Source: Bordetella parapertussis (GTDB lineage: Bacteria > Pseudomonadota > Gammaproteobacteria > Burkholderiales > SG8-41). Taken from it: DNA of 58,964 nucleotides. This document shows, piece after piece, positions 7,735 through 16,519 of the stretch (position 1 is its first letter; the number at the start of each line of letters is the position of its first letter). The stretch spans positions 1-58,964 of the forward strand of contig CAMDRT010000025.1 in assembly GCA_945906815.1 (NCBI GenBank). The letters are read 5' to 3'. The notes beneath the pieces were generated by a model that searched no databases, was not told the origin of the DNA, and saw only the letters and a list, made by a program, of their open reading frames with translations. A program made the translations under genes and the position numbers.

Positions 7735-9888
7735 CTACACCTCTGCACGAACCATCAACGCATCCAGCATCCGCGCGCCTGCACTCTGCTCATAAACCAT
7801 CAGCGGATTGATATCCATTTCCGCGACACTGTCGCGGAAATCATGCGCGAACCACGACACGCGCACAATGGCATCAACCACAGCCTCGCGATCGCGAGCC
7901 GGCATGCCGCGCACGCCCGCCAGCAGCTTTACGCCGCGCAGTTCATCCAGCATCTCGTTGGCCTGTGTCGGTGTTACCGGCGCTACGCGATAGGCAACGT
8001 CTTTCAGCACCTCGACAAATAGGCCACCCAACCCCACCGCAACGATAGGACCGAATACCGGATCGCGTATCACGCCGAGCATCAGTTCCACACCCGGTCG
8101 CGCCATTTCCTGCACCAGCACGCCGTTGATTTTGGCCAGCGGCGCGTACTGCTGCGCCGCTTGGATAATAGCCTCGTATGCTTCCATGATCGCTGCCACA
8201 CCCTCCACACCGAGGCGCACGCCACCGGCTTCGGTCTTGTGCGCGATGTCGGGCGCATCGATTTTCAACGCCACTTTGCCGCCCATTTTTGCGGCGAGGC
8301 TCACCGCCTCAACTGCGTTTTGCGCCAGCGCTTCCTGCGTTGCTGGCAGACCGTAACAGGCGAGTACTTGCTTTGCTTCACGTTCGGTGATTTTTGCGCC
8401 CAGTCCTTGCAGGCGCTGCGCGGCCGCGGCTGGGTCGATGCCCGCGGGCCGCACCGGCGTGAGCGCACCCGAGCGGCGCGCGCGCACATAGTCGCCGAAA
8501 TCAACCGCCGCCCGTATGCCGCGCGCACACGGCGTGGCGTCGCGATAGACCACTACGCCGGCACTGATCAAATCCCGCGCCTTAAAATCCTTATCGTCCA
8601 CACAACCGCCTACCCACAGCATGGCCGTCTGCTTGCCGCACTGCTGCATCATCTCAACCGTCTGCAGCAGATTTTTTTTCGTCGGCGTAGGCACGATCGG
8701 AATGAGCACATCCACGCCGGGATCAGCCGCAATCGTCATCAGTGCCTTGCGGTAAAATTCCTGGTCGCCGGTGGCCGCCGAGGTGAGATCGGTAGGGTTG
8801 CCCACCTTGCCGTAGCCCGGCATTAATTGGCCCAGCGCTTGCTGCGTCTCTGCTGCAAACGCTTTCCATTGCAAGCCGAAACTGGCGCCGGCATCAGCCA
8901 CGTTCACGATGTTGCCGCCGGTGGGCGCTATCGCCGCAAGACCGCGCCCTGTCGGCCAGCGCCGATGGCGTAAAAATACTGCCGTCTCATACAGCTCGTT
9001 GCATTCGTTCACCTGTATCAATCCATACTGGCGGCACACCGCTTTGATAATATCGTTGTCCCCGGCAATGGCGCCGGTGTGTGACGCCGCAGCACGGCTA
9101 CCGGCTTCGGTAGAGCCGATTTTCAGTATCACCAGCGGCTTTTCCATTTCCGCTGCTTCTTGCGCCAGGCGGCGGAATTTTTCACCGCTCTTGATGCCTT
9201 CAATCGCCAGCAGCACCACATTCGTCGTTTCCGAATGCAGCATGAAGCGCGCAAAATCCAGGGTGTCGATGTCGGCTTCGTTGCCACAACTCGCCTCATA
9301 GCTGATGCCGAGGCCGTGTTCCATCGCGCGCCACATCACATTGATCTGACCCAGACCGCCGCTGTGGCTCACCACGCCGATGTCGCCCGGCGCCGCATAC
9401 TGCCCTCTGACCGCAGCGGTAGAAGTCATCGCAAAACGATCGATAAAATTCACCACGCCGTTGCAGTTGGGTCCCATAAAGCGTATGCCGGATTTACGCC
9501 CAAATTCGATCAACCGTTGTTGGCGTTCACGCCCCTCAGACGTGCCGCTCTCGGCAAAGCCACCACTGAATACGGTGGCAAAACGCACGCCGATAGCGGC
9601 GCAATCCGCCAGCACCTCAAATACGCGCTCGCTGGCAACCACGATGCCCACATGATCCGGCGTTTGCGGCAAATCCCTGATGCCTGGATAACAGGTGAGG
9701 CCGTTTATCGCCTTGAGTCGCGGATTCACCGGATAAATATGTCCCCTGTAGCCAAAACCGGTCATCTGCTGGAACACGCGCCCGCCGAATGATGTGGGAT
9801 GATCCGTTGCGCCTACCAGCGCAACACTGCGCGGGGCCATCAGCGGGGAAATATCCAGCAGTTCTTGGTCTAAAGTTGTCGCATCCAT
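7735..9888 (-). CDS. acetate-CoA ligase (ADP-forming) family protein
   Basis: A 717-residue fused acyl-CoA synthetase of the NDP-forming superfamily. Order: CoA-binding Rossmann domain (about 15-130, RSVALVGATDHPTSFGG), succinyl-CoA-ligase-like domains carrying the phosphohistidine motif SHTGAIAG with H270, then a C-terminal ATP-grasp domain (about 490-710; KIDAPDIAHKTEAGGV, EMDINPLMVY). It should interconvert an acyl-CoA plus ADP and phosphate with the free acid plus ATP, or the reverse. The acyl group is unknown. It begins two bases after a MaoC gene in a four-gene operon with MmgE/PrpD, which suggests activation or release of a small or branched organic acid. Confidence 0.88.
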   Translation of the reverse strand: MDATTLDQELLDISPLMAPRSVALVGATDHPTSFGGRVFQQMTGFGYRGHIYPVNPRLKAINGLTCYPGIRDLPQTPDHVGIVVASERVFEVLADCAAIGVRFATVFSGGFAESGTSEGRERQQRLIEFGRKSGIRFMGPNCNGVVNFIDRFAMTSTAAVRGQYAAPGDIGVVSHSGGLGQINVMWRAMEHGLGISYEASCGNEADIDTLDFARFMLHSETTNVVLLAIEGIKSGEKFRRLAQEAAEMEKPLVILKIGSTEAGSRAAASHTGAIAGDNDIIKAVCRQYGLIQVNECNELYETAVFLRHRRWPTGRGLAAIAPTGGNIVNVADAGASFGLQWKAFAAETQQALGQLMPGYGKVGNPTDLTSAATGDQEFYRKALMTIAADPGVDVLIPIVPTPTKKNLLQTVEMMQQCGKQTAMLWVGGCVDDKDFKARDLISAGVVVYRDATPCARGIRAAVDFGDYVRARRSGALTPVRPAGIDPAAAAQRLQGLGAKITEREAKQVLACYGLPATQEALAQNAVEAVSLAAKMGGKVALKIDAPDIAHKTEAGGVRLGVEGVAAIMEAYEAIIQAAQQYAPLAKINGVLVQEMARPGVELMLGVIRDPVFGPIVAVGLGGLFVEVLKDVAYRVAPVTPTQANEMLDELRGVKLLAGVRGMPARDREAVVDAIVRVSWFAHDFRDSVAEMDINPLMVYEQSAGARMLDALMVRAEV

Positions 9889-9890
9889 GC

Positions 9891-10319
9891 TTACATAACC
9901 CGCAAATTATCCGCAAACCCGCTCGCCGTTCCCACCAGCGTTTTCACGCCCTCCTCATTCTCGCACCAGCATTCGACAGATACGTACGGCCTGCCGCCGA
10001 TGTCTTGTGTGCTTTTGACCACCCCGCGCGCCGTCAGTGTCTCGCCGACGATGACGGGCTTGATAAACGAAGCGGATATCCTGCCGCCTTGGATGAATCC
10101 CGTGCCCAGCCAGCGCACCATCATCTGCGACACGTAGGCGGTGGACATCAGCGCCTGCACCAGTGGCGCGCGAAACCCCTTTTGCCTGGCCCATTCCACA
10201 TCGGTATGTATCGACTTGGGCCGCACGCCCGAATAGCAGTCTATCTGGCGTTGCGAAATAGTTTTGCGCAGCGGCGGCAATTGCGTGCCGGGTTCGCATA
10301 GATCAGCGGTTTTTGGCAT
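9891..10319 (-). CDS. MaoC-family dehydratase (second of a pair)
   Basis: A 142-residue hot-dog-fold protein. SQRQIDCYSGV and GFRAPLVQALMSTAYVSQMM occupy the positions of the hydratase-2 motif; the IHTD pair follows. I chose the ATG at 10319, nine bases after AGGAG; a second ATG six bases upstream is only three bases from it. It overlaps the preceding MaoC gene by 17 bases and ends two bases before the acyl-CoA ligase. Because the two MaoC genes are adjacent and differ, they probably form a hetero-oligomeric enoyl-CoA hydratase in which only one subunit may be catalytic. Substrate unknown. Confidence 0.82.
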   Translation of the reverse strand: MPKTADLCEPGTQLPPLRKTISQRQIDCYSGVRPKSIHTDVEWARQKGFRAPLVQALMSTAYVSQMMVRWLGTGFIQGGRISASFIKPVIVGETLTARGVVKSTQDIGGRPYVSVECWCENEEGVKTLVGTASGFADNLRVM

Positions 10320-10764
10320 GAACATGCACTCCTGATTTCGGGAACAGCATCTGGGTGAACTGGCCGCGCATGAGCACCGTGCCCAATTCATCGTCGCGCG
10401 TCACAAATTCGGTAACCATATAATGGCGACCGCGCTTCTCATACTTGTCGATCACCTTGCCGCGCGTGCGCACGCGCATGCCCACACGAAACGGCTCCAC
10501 GAATTCGTACTGCATTTTTGCGTGCAAACCGGCGGGCACGATGTATTTGCCGTGGCGCATCAGCAGTGCCTGGTTGCCCATCAGCACCGGATGCGCAATT
10601 TTTCCGCCGTAGGGGGTAGGCGCATCCTCGAAATACCACGGGTCATGATCGTCCACCGCGAACGCAAACGTTTCCACATCTTCGGGCTTGATCAGGAAGT
10701 CATCGGACATGAATTCCTCGCCCACCGTCACCGCCTCATAATTAATTTCTTTAAATTCAATCAC
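10303..10764 (-). CDS. MaoC-family dehydratase (first of a pair)
   Basis: A 153-residue hot-dog-fold protein with the hydratase-2-like stretch AVDDHDPWYFEDAPTPYGG followed by KIAHPVLMGNQALL. The Asp/His region that does chemistry in R-specific enoyl-CoA hydratases is partly preserved, with DDHDPWYF in place of the usual GDxNPxH. It follows MmgE/PrpD by 15 bases and overlaps the next MaoC gene. Together they look like a two-subunit acyl-CoA hydratase. The family also includes mesaconyl-CoA hydratases and polyketide dehydratases, so the specific reaction is open. Confidence 0.82.
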   Translation of the reverse strand: MIEFKEINYEAVTVGEEFMSDDFLIKPEDVETFAFAVDDHDPWYFEDAPTPYGGKIAHPVLMGNQALLMRHGKYIVPAGLHAKMQYEFVEPFRVGMRVRTRGKVIDKYEKRGRHYMVTEFVTRDDELGTVLMRGQFTQMLFPKSGVHVHAKNR

Positions 10765-10779
10765 TGATAGGCCCTCCGC

Positions 10780-12153
10780 CTAAGTCGAAAGTTTTCTGAG
10801 TACATCCGTCACATCAGCCACGCGTTCGAGCTGCCCCAAGCTGTCGAGCACGCTCGCACGCTGCGTCGGGTTAAGCCGTGCCGCCGTCAACCCATGGAAT
10901 TTGGCAAGCACATCGGCCTCGCCCAGCGGATTTTTTGCATGCCCTCGCGGATACAACACTTCCGCACTATACGACTGACCCGCGCGCGTGCGCAGGCTCA
11001 CCCGCGCTGGCGCAGCCTCCGGGTAGAGTGCGGTCAAACCCGCGTCGCTGCGCACTTTGACTTTGGCCATCAACGCGGCGAGCGCGGGATCCGCCAGCCG
11101 CGCGGCTGAAAACGATGCATCCGTCACCGCACCGTCGAGCAGCGCCATCGCCACCACATAAGGCATGCTGTGATCGGCCGTTTCGCGGGTGGCGGGTGCC
11201 CAGCGCGTGGCATCGGTGCCCATCATCATGTAGGCGGCCTCATAGCCGTCCACGACAATCTCCTCGATCTCGTGGACAGCGACCTGTGTGCGCAATTCCA
11301 GCGCAGCAAATACCGCCGACTGCCCGTGATAACAAATCGGCAAACACTTCAAATGCGTGTGCGTGAGCAAATGTGTTGCGACGGGCAGCGGCCACTCGTG
11401 GTGCCCGATCACTTCCCACAGTCCGCCCTGCCCTTCAAACACTGCGGTCGGCCCGGTGAATCCGTCCTGTGCCAGCAGCGCAGCGAACACCGCGTTGCGC
11501 GAAGCATTCGCCCCTGCACAACCCTTCCAGTTCGACAACTGCCCGCGACGCGCCTGCGCCAGCGACATATTGGGCGCCAGTGCCATCGCGATGGCATTCG
11601 CCGTTTGGTCAGGCGAGAGCTTAAGCAGCTTGCCCGCGCCCAACACGCAACCCAGCACGCCATACACCGGCTGATCCCAGCCCTTGGCATTGACATCAAT
11701 CGCATCGCAGAAACTGCAATAAACATCGTAGGCGAGGGTGATGGCGTTGATGACGGACTGGCCGTCGGCGCGCACGCTTTCCGCCACCGCGAGTATGCCG
11801 GAGATCATGTCGCTGGGATGACCGCGGCTTTTGCCCAGATAGGTGTCGCTGATATCGAGCAAGCGCACCATCACGCCATTGGCGAACGCGGCGCACTCGG
11901 GTGTGGTTTTGATGGCGCTGCCCCAAACCGTGGCCGCGCTGTCATGGTCCGTGCGGCTGCGCGCTGCCACCTTGCGCGCCAGCACGCTGGTGGGGTTGTC
12001 ATACGCACCCAGGGCACTGGCAAACGCGTCAATTACCCGCAGCTTGCACGCCTGCACCACAGCCGGCGACAGCGATGCATACGACGCCCGCTGCGCAAAG
12101 CTGACCAGCGCCTCGGTTGTTTTATCCCACGGTGCAGCAGTGGCTTGATCCAC
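10780..12153 (-). CDS. MmgE/PrpD family protein
   Basis: 457 residues covering both domains of the MmgE/PrpD fold, the family of 2-methylcitrate dehydratase and iminodisuccinate epimerase. Typical signatures: LRVIDAFASALGAYDNP near residue 37, SRGHPSDMISGILAVAE, NWKGCAGANASRNAVFAALLA and TRETADHSMPYVVAMALLDG. It is the first gene of the minus-strand operon with the MaoC pair and the acyl-CoA ligase. No prpB or prpC homologue is present, so methylcitrate is not an obvious substrate; dehydration or isomerisation of another tri- or dicarboxylate is plausible. Two other members of the family are encoded later in the window with different neighbours. Confidence 0.88.
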   Translation of the reverse strand: MDQATAAPWDKTTEALVSFAQRASYASLSPAVVQACKLRVIDAFASALGAYDNPTSVLARKVAARSRTDHDSAATVWGSAIKTTPECAAFANGVMVRLLDISDTYLGKSRGHPSDMISGILAVAESVRADGQSVINAITLAYDVYCSFCDAIDVNAKGWDQPVYGVLGCVLGAGKLLKLSPDQTANAIAMALAPNMSLAQARRGQLSNWKGCAGANASRNAVFAALLAQDGFTGPTAVFEGQGGLWEVIGHHEWPLPVATHLLTHTHLKCLPICYHGQSAVFAALELRTQVAVHEIEEIVVDGYEAAYMMMGTDATRWAPATRETADHSMPYVVAMALLDGAVTDASFSAARLADPALAALMAKVKVRSDAGLTALYPEAAPARVSLRTRAGQSYSAEVLYPRGHAKNPLGEADVLAKFHGLTAARLNPTQRASVLDSLGQLERVADVTDVLRKLST

Positions 12154-12343
12154 GATATTTCTCCTGTTTACAGCCGTTTTTACCCACGCATTACATCACG
12201 CGCCCAGCGCCTTTACCACAATCCACCACGCAATATGAACTGCGGACGGTCAAAAATCTATGCGAAAATACTCGCCGCCCGCTGTCTAAGGGCGTGTGGC
12301 AATCCCATCACGACGCCAATAAATAATATTTAAACAATCGGTT

Positions 12344-13195
12344 ATGACGAAATTCGTGTCTGACCCCATTTTAATGCCGATGTGGGATGCGGTGCCGATC
12401 CCGCCGCAGGTGCCGGTACAGGAAGGCAGGGTGGATGTCGACGGTGCACGGCTGTGGTATTGGGATACCGGCGGCCCCGGCCACCCGGTCATCCTGCTTC
12501 ACGCCGGTACCCAAAGCGCCGCCGGCTGGGTGTATCAACAGCCCGTCCTGAGTCAAGCGGGTTATCGGGTCATCGCCTATTCCCGGCGCGGTTATTACCG
12601 CTCGGATGCTGGCGACCCCGCCGATCCGGGAGTGGGGGCTGACGATCTACACTGCCTGATTCAGCATCTAAAGCTCGGCGCTGTGGATCTGGTATCCGCG
12701 GCTCAAGGCGGATTTTTTGCCATTGACTATACGCTGGCCTGGCCCAACAAGGTGCGCAGCCTTGCCGTCATTTCCTCCTACATGGGCATCACGGATGCCG
12801 ACTATGCGGCAGTGAACACCCGTCTGCGGCCTGCTTTTTTTGCCACACTACCGCACGACTTTCAGGAGCTGTCGCCCTCTTACCGTGCAGGAAATCCCCA
12901 GGGCCTGAGCGCATGGCGTGAATTGGAGCATCAGGCCATACCCCAACAACGCATCACCCCCAGAATGAAGCAACCATTAACATGGGCAAGGCTGGAGTCG
13001 ATCAAGCACCCCACCTTGCTGATGACCGGAGATTCGGATCTTTACACGCCGCCCTCGTTATTGCGCATGCAGGCACAACACATGCCGCATGCCGAGGTGC
13101 ATATCGTGCGTGAAGCAGGCCACAGCCCGTATTGGGAGCAGCCGCTGGCGTTCAATCAAATCCTGCTGGCGTTTCTGCTGAGGCTAAAGACTTGA
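12344..13195 (+). CDS. alpha/beta hydrolase-fold protein lacking the nucleophile serine
   Basis: A 283-residue alpha/beta-hydrolase-fold protein: HAGTQSAAGW oxyanion region, acid residue in GDSDLYTP, histidine in EAGHSPYWEQP. The nucleophile elbow reads VSAAQGGFF instead of GxSxGG, so the serine position is alanine while the acid and His remain. The first ten residues (MTKFVSDPIL) are encoded by sequence resembling a dispersed GGGGTCAGACACGAA-type repeat on the opposite strand, so translation may start at the later ATGs at 12374 or 12380; none has a clear ribosome site. It is divergent from the MmgE/PrpD operon. It may be non-hydrolytic or use another mechanism. Confidence 0.8.
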   Translation: MTKFVSDPILMPMWDAVPIPPQVPVQEGRVDVDGARLWYWDTGGPGHPVILLHAGTQSAAGWVYQQPVLSQAGYRVIAYSRRGYYRSDAGDPADPGVGADDLHCLIQHLKLGAVDLVSAAQGGFFAIDYTLAWPNKVRSLAVISSYMGITDADYAAVNTRLRPAFFATLPHDFQELSPSYRAGNPQGLSAWRELEHQAIPQQRITPRMKQPLTWARLESIKHPTLLMTGDSDLYTPPSLLRMQAQHMPHAEVHIVREAGHSPYWEQPLAFNQILLAFLLRLKT

Positions 13196-13313
13196 AGCTA
13201 GGCCTAGGTGGCTGCACTCACAGGCTGGGCGAAAGTCATACGCGAACGCACTAGCCGCGCGCAGTAAGGCCTCGGCTGCGCTCTAATCCATCACTCGACA
13301 ACAGGGGAGCCTC

Positions 13314-14075
13314 ATGGGACAACTGACAGGCAAGACAGCGCTGGTCGCCGGCGCGGGACGCAACAACGGCAAGGCCATCGCGATCGCGTTTGCCCAGGAA
13401 GGCGCGGACCTAATACTCGTCGCGCGGGAAAAGAAGGACGCGCTAAACGAGGTGGTGAAAGCGTGCGAAGACCTCGGCGCGAAAGTGCTACCGATCATGG
13501 CCGACGTCAGCGATCACCAGCAGGTCGAACGGCTGGTACAGCAGGGACTCGAGCGTTTCGGCCAAATCGACGTGCTCATGAGCTGCACTGGTCGGCGCGC
13601 CCACCAGGACTTCTGGCAGATCAGCTACGAGGAGTGGGACAAGACACTCGCAGTCAACCTCAACTCACTCTTCTATCTCGCCAAGGCCGTGGTGCCTTCG
13701 ATGATGCAGCGCAAGACGGGCAGCATCATAGCGCTCGGCGGCCAGGCCTCGGTCACGTCGCAGTCGCAGCGCGCCCACGTGATCGCGTCCAAGCACGGTC
13801 TGTTCGGTCTGATCAAGGCGCTCGCGCTGGAGCTCGGTCCCTACAACGTGCGGGCCAATCTCATCGCGCTGATGACGATCGAGAACGTGCGCGCGAACCC
13901 CGAGTGGTATGCGGATGGAAAAGGCGGCTACACCGAGGAGGACCTCGCGGCGATACCGTTAAAGCGTGCCGGCAAGCCGCAGGAGGTCGCCAACGTGGCG
14001 GTCTTTCTCGCCTCGGAACAATCTTCGTATGTGACCGGCGACCGTATCCTGTGCGGCGGCGGAAAGTATATGTGA
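13314..14075 (+). CDS. SDR-family protein with degenerate active site
   Basis: A 253-residue short-chain dehydrogenase/reductase fold. The nucleotide-binding segment reads AGAGRNNGKAIAIAFAQEG rather than the usual TGxxxGIG, and the NAG motif is SCTG. The catalytic YxxxK is replaced: the sequence reads AHVIASKHGL, so the lysine is present but the tyrosine position is valine. The catalytic serine strand reads IIALGGQAS. Reading the bases directly confirms GTG, not a Tyr codon. Family members with this wording resemble enoyl-ACP-reductase-like or uncharacterised SDRs. It is preceded by AGGGGAGCCTC before the ATG. Convergent with the methyltransferase gene. Enzymatic competence is uncertain. Confidence 0.82.
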   Translation: MGQLTGKTALVAGAGRNNGKAIAIAFAQEGADLILVAREKKDALNEVVKACEDLGAKVLPIMADVSDHQQVERLVQQGLERFGQIDVLMSCTGRRAHQDFWQISYEEWDKTLAVNLNSLFYLAKAVVPSMMQRKTGSIIALGGQASVTSQSQRAHVIASKHGLFGLIKALALELGPYNVRANLIALMTIENVRANPEWYADGKGGYTEEDLAAIPLKRAGKPQEVANVAVFLASEQSSYVTGDRILCGGGKYM

Positions 14076-14097
14076 CGTGGGTGGCCGTGGCATAGCG

Positions 14098-14739
14098 TTA
14101 TAGTCGGGACGCCCGCTTGGATGCACAGGCGGCGCCGATGTAGTTCGTCCCGAGCATGACCGGCGTGATCTTAAGTTCCGTCACGTGTGGCTCGAGCAGG
14201 CTCCACGGCCGGTCGAGACCTTCGAACGTGGTGAGATACGGGCGCGCGTTCGCACGCCGCCACAGGCGCGCGGGAAAGAGCCACCACGGCGGATACTTGA
14301 CCCCGGCCACGGCCACGCGCGCACCGGGGCGGGCGTGCGCGAAGATGTGTTCTAGCGCGGCTGACGAGCGCAGCACGTCATGCGTGTAGTTGAAGAGTAT
14401 GGCGTCCAGTGCATCCGGAATCGGTGCATCCGCCATCGACGCTTGAACCAGCGCGACGTTCGTCCAGCCATGCGACTGCACGCGCGCCCGTGCGTGGGCG
14501 AGCATCTCCGGGGAAAGCTCGACGCCGATCACTTTCCCCTTCGCCCCCACGCGCTCGCGCAGCAGCGGGAAGGAAAGACCCGTGCCGCACGCGACGTCGA
14601 GCACGACATCGCCCGCGCGCAGAGCCAGGAGATCGACGGTGCGGCGCCGGAGCGCCATCGTGCGCACCGCGGTCGCGTCGTAGTCGGCGGCGTGCCGGCG
14701 ATATTTCTCGATCGCGCGGGTAGCGTCCGGCCCATTCAT
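14098..14739 (-). CDS. class I SAM-dependent methyltransferase
   Basis: 213 residues with the Rossmann-like SAM motif DVVLDVACGTGLSFPL near residue 46, an acidic post-motif (GVELSPEML) and an aromatic insert (KYPPWWLFPARLW). I chose the ATG at 14739: this begins 26 bases after the GST stop and starts MNGPDATRAIEKYRRHA, typical of UbiE/methyltransf_11-like proteins; a longer frame would run into the GST gene. Methyl acceptor unknown. It follows the GST gene on the minus strand and may be co-transcribed with it. Confidence 0.8.
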   Translation of the reverse strand: MNGPDATRAIEKYRRHAADYDATAVRTMALRRRTVDLLALRAGDVVLDVACGTGLSFPLLRERVGAKGKVIGVELSPEMLAHARARVQSHGWTNVALVQASMADAPIPDALDAILFNYTHDVLRSSAALEHIFAHARPGARVAVAGVKYPPWWLFPARLWRRANARPYLTTFEGLDRPWSLLEPHVTELKITPVMLGTNYIGAACASKRASRL

Positions 14740-14765
14740 GGCGGTGCTCGCCTTCGGCGCCGGAT

Positions 14766-15380
14766 TCAGGCGTCGATGAAATTGGATTTCTGCACCGACT
14801 CGCGCTGCAGGAATTGCTGCATCCACGCCTCACTACGCGGATGTCCCCTGCGCCAGCCCATATCCGCGAAACGAAAATCCAGATAGGCGAGTGCAGTGCC
14901 GATGCCTATAGGGCCGATGTCAAACGAGCTGTGCGACAGTGCATCGGCATCGGCTTCGATCACCTCGAGCGCATTGCGAATCTTGAGTGCGAAGGTTGTC
15001 AGCCATGTGGGCGTCTGCTGGGCAGCGGGTTTGCTGATCTCCGAGCGCCAGAGCAGCAGCGTATCCAGCATGCCGTTGCCCAGCGCGTGCCGCCGCAGCG
15101 CCGTCCAGCGCGCTTCACCTCGCAACGGGAACAACAGCGCACCCGCACGCAGCGTGTCGAGATACTCGCAGATCACCACCGAATCATAGAGCACACGGCC
15201 ATCATCCAATATCAATGTGGGAATTTTTCCCAAGGGATTGTCGCGCATGACTTCCCGGTTGGGGTCGGACATCGATACCACCGAATGGATGCGTTCGATG
15301 GTGTCCGCCAAGCCCAATTCATGGGCGCAGATCATGACCTTGCGCACGTAAGGCGAGCGCGATGACCAATGCAGTTTCAT
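14766..15380 (-). CDS. glutathione S-transferase family protein
   Basis: 204 residues. The N-terminal thioredoxin-like domain begins MKLHWSSRSPYVRKVMICAH with a serine-rich active-site region (SSRSPYVRK), then NPLGKIPTLILDDG with the cis-proline glutathione site and YDSVVICEYLD. An all-helical C-terminal domain follows (SFDIGPIGIGTALAYLDFRF). Such proteins conjugate or reduce xenobiotics, and some act as isomerases or dehalogenases in catabolism. The neighbouring Bug receptor gene ends five bases upstream on the same strand, so a shared transcript Bug-GST-methyltransferase is likely. Confidence 0.88.
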   Translation of the reverse strand: MKLHWSSRSPYVRKVMICAHELGLADTIERIHSVVSMSDPNREVMRDNPLGKIPTLILDDGRVLYDSVVICEYLDTLRAGALLFPLRGEARWTALRRHALGNGMLDTLLLWRSEISKPAAQQTPTWLTTFALKIRNALEVIEADADALSHSSFDIGPIGIGTALAYLDFRFADMGWRRGHPRSEAWMQQFLQRESVQKSNFIDA

Positions 15381-15384
15381 GGCG

Positions 15385-16368
15385 TCATTCCAGCTTGAGA
15401 TTGATCTTGCGGATCAGGTCGCCCCATTTCGTGCCTTCCGCGGCCTTGAACGCCCGAAAATCCTCGACCGTGCTGCCGACCGGAACAGTACCAATCGCGC
15501 TCAGCAGCTCCTGTGTTTCCGCAGTACGCAGTGTCGCGACCCACAGCCGGTTCATGCGCTGGATCAGTTCGGGCGGGGTGGCGACGGGCACGGCAACGCC
15601 GTACCAACTGTCCGAGCGCACGCCGGGATAACCGGCCTCGGTGGTCGTAGGCACCGAGGGCAATTGCTTGACCCTCTCACCACTGGTCACCGCCAGCGCC
15701 CGCACCTTGCCCGATGGCAGGTAACCGATGACTGCCGGCACATCGAGTAGCCCCACCTCGATATGGCCGCCGATCAGATCAATGATCGCCGGTGCGCCAC
15801 CCTTGTACTGCACGTTGTTCATCTGGATGCCCGCAGAAAGCTTGAACAACTCGGTACCCAGATGGATGAGGCCGCCAAGAGTGATAACGGATGCATTCAA
15901 CTGACCGGGCCGCTGCGCCGCAAGCTGCGCGAGGCCGCGCAGGTCCTTGACCGGCAGCGACGGATGCACCACGAAAATCTGCGGCACCGACACCGCTTGC
16001 GTGACCAGCGTGAGGTCGCGATCCGGATCGACCAGCGGCTTGGCGTAAAGATACTTGGTAAACGAGAGCGCCGCCCCGGCCGAGAACCAGGTGGTGTGGC
16101 CATCGGGGGCCGACCTTGCAACGTACTCGCCGGCAAGAAAGCCGTTCGCGCCGGAGCGGTTCTCGATGATGACCATCTGGCCGCCGAGATCGGTCATCTT
16201 CTTGCCGATGATGCGCGCCATGGTGTCGGCGGGACCGCCGGCGGGGAACCCGACAACAATGCGCACAGCTTTTGTCGGGTAGTTCTGCGCAAAGACTTGC
16301 ACGCCCCACAACTGCAACCACAATCCGGCCAGCAGCATCACGGCCCTTGCTCCAGCAATCTTCATCAT
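15385..16368 (-). CDS. Bug-family tripartite tricarboxylate transporter receptor
   Basis: A 327-residue periplasmic receptor. The signal peptide ends near VFA-QNY; the family opening YPTKAVRIVVGFPAGGPAD follows, then GLIHLGTELFKLSAG and YKGGAPAIIDLIGG. The start at 16368 has GAGGAG seven bases upstream; a longer frame to 16560 lacks one and has no signal peptide at the right place. Its closing LIRKINLKLE matches the family's C-terminal helix. Divergent from another Bug gene across a palindromic promoter region; GST and methyltransferase genes follow directly. Ligand unknown. Confidence 0.9.
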   Translation of the reverse strand: MMKIAGARAVMLLAGLWLQLWGVQVFAQNYPTKAVRIVVGFPAGGPADTMARIIGKKMTDLGGQMVIIENRSGANGFLAGEYVARSAPDGHTTWFSAGAALSFTKYLYAKPLVDPDRDLTLVTQAVSVPQIFVVHPSLPVKDLRGLAQLAAQRPGQLNASVITLGGLIHLGTELFKLSAGIQMNNVQYKGGAPAIIDLIGGHIEVGLLDVPAVIGYLPSGKVRALAVTSGERVKQLPSVPTTTEAGYPGVRSDSWYGVAVPVATPPELIQRMNRLWVATLRTAETQELLSAIGTVPVGSTVEDFRAFKAAEGTKWGDLIRKINLKLE

Positions 16369-16415
16369 CGGCCTGTCTCCTCTGAATTCATACTCTACCC
16401 AGCAACTCGCCAGTA

Positions 16416-16484
16416 TTGACCTTTCTATGAGCTGGGTATAGTGTCGCGTTTGGTCAAGAATGGTGATAGAAATTCTATACACCA
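16416..16484 (+). promoter_or_regulatory. candidate promoter and palindromic operator between divergent Bug genes
   Basis: TTGACC at 16416 and TATAGT at 16437 form a sigma-70-like pair, with a short 15-base spacer, reading towards the gene at 16520. Just downstream, 16461-16484 is a long imperfect palindrome: TGGTG-ATAGAA on the left matched by TTCTAT-A-CACCA on the right. Its size and symmetry fit a dimeric repressor such as a GntR-type protein. No regulator gene lies next to it, so the binding protein is unknown. Confidence 0.5.
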
Positions 16485-16519
16485 TCGCCAGCACTACCAC
16501 AACCAGGAGGGGGCGTGTC

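Noticed and set aside
10780..12153. Assignment as 2-methylcitrate dehydratase (prpD)
   Set aside because: No prpB, prpC or acnD/prpF neighbours; family too broad to name the gene.
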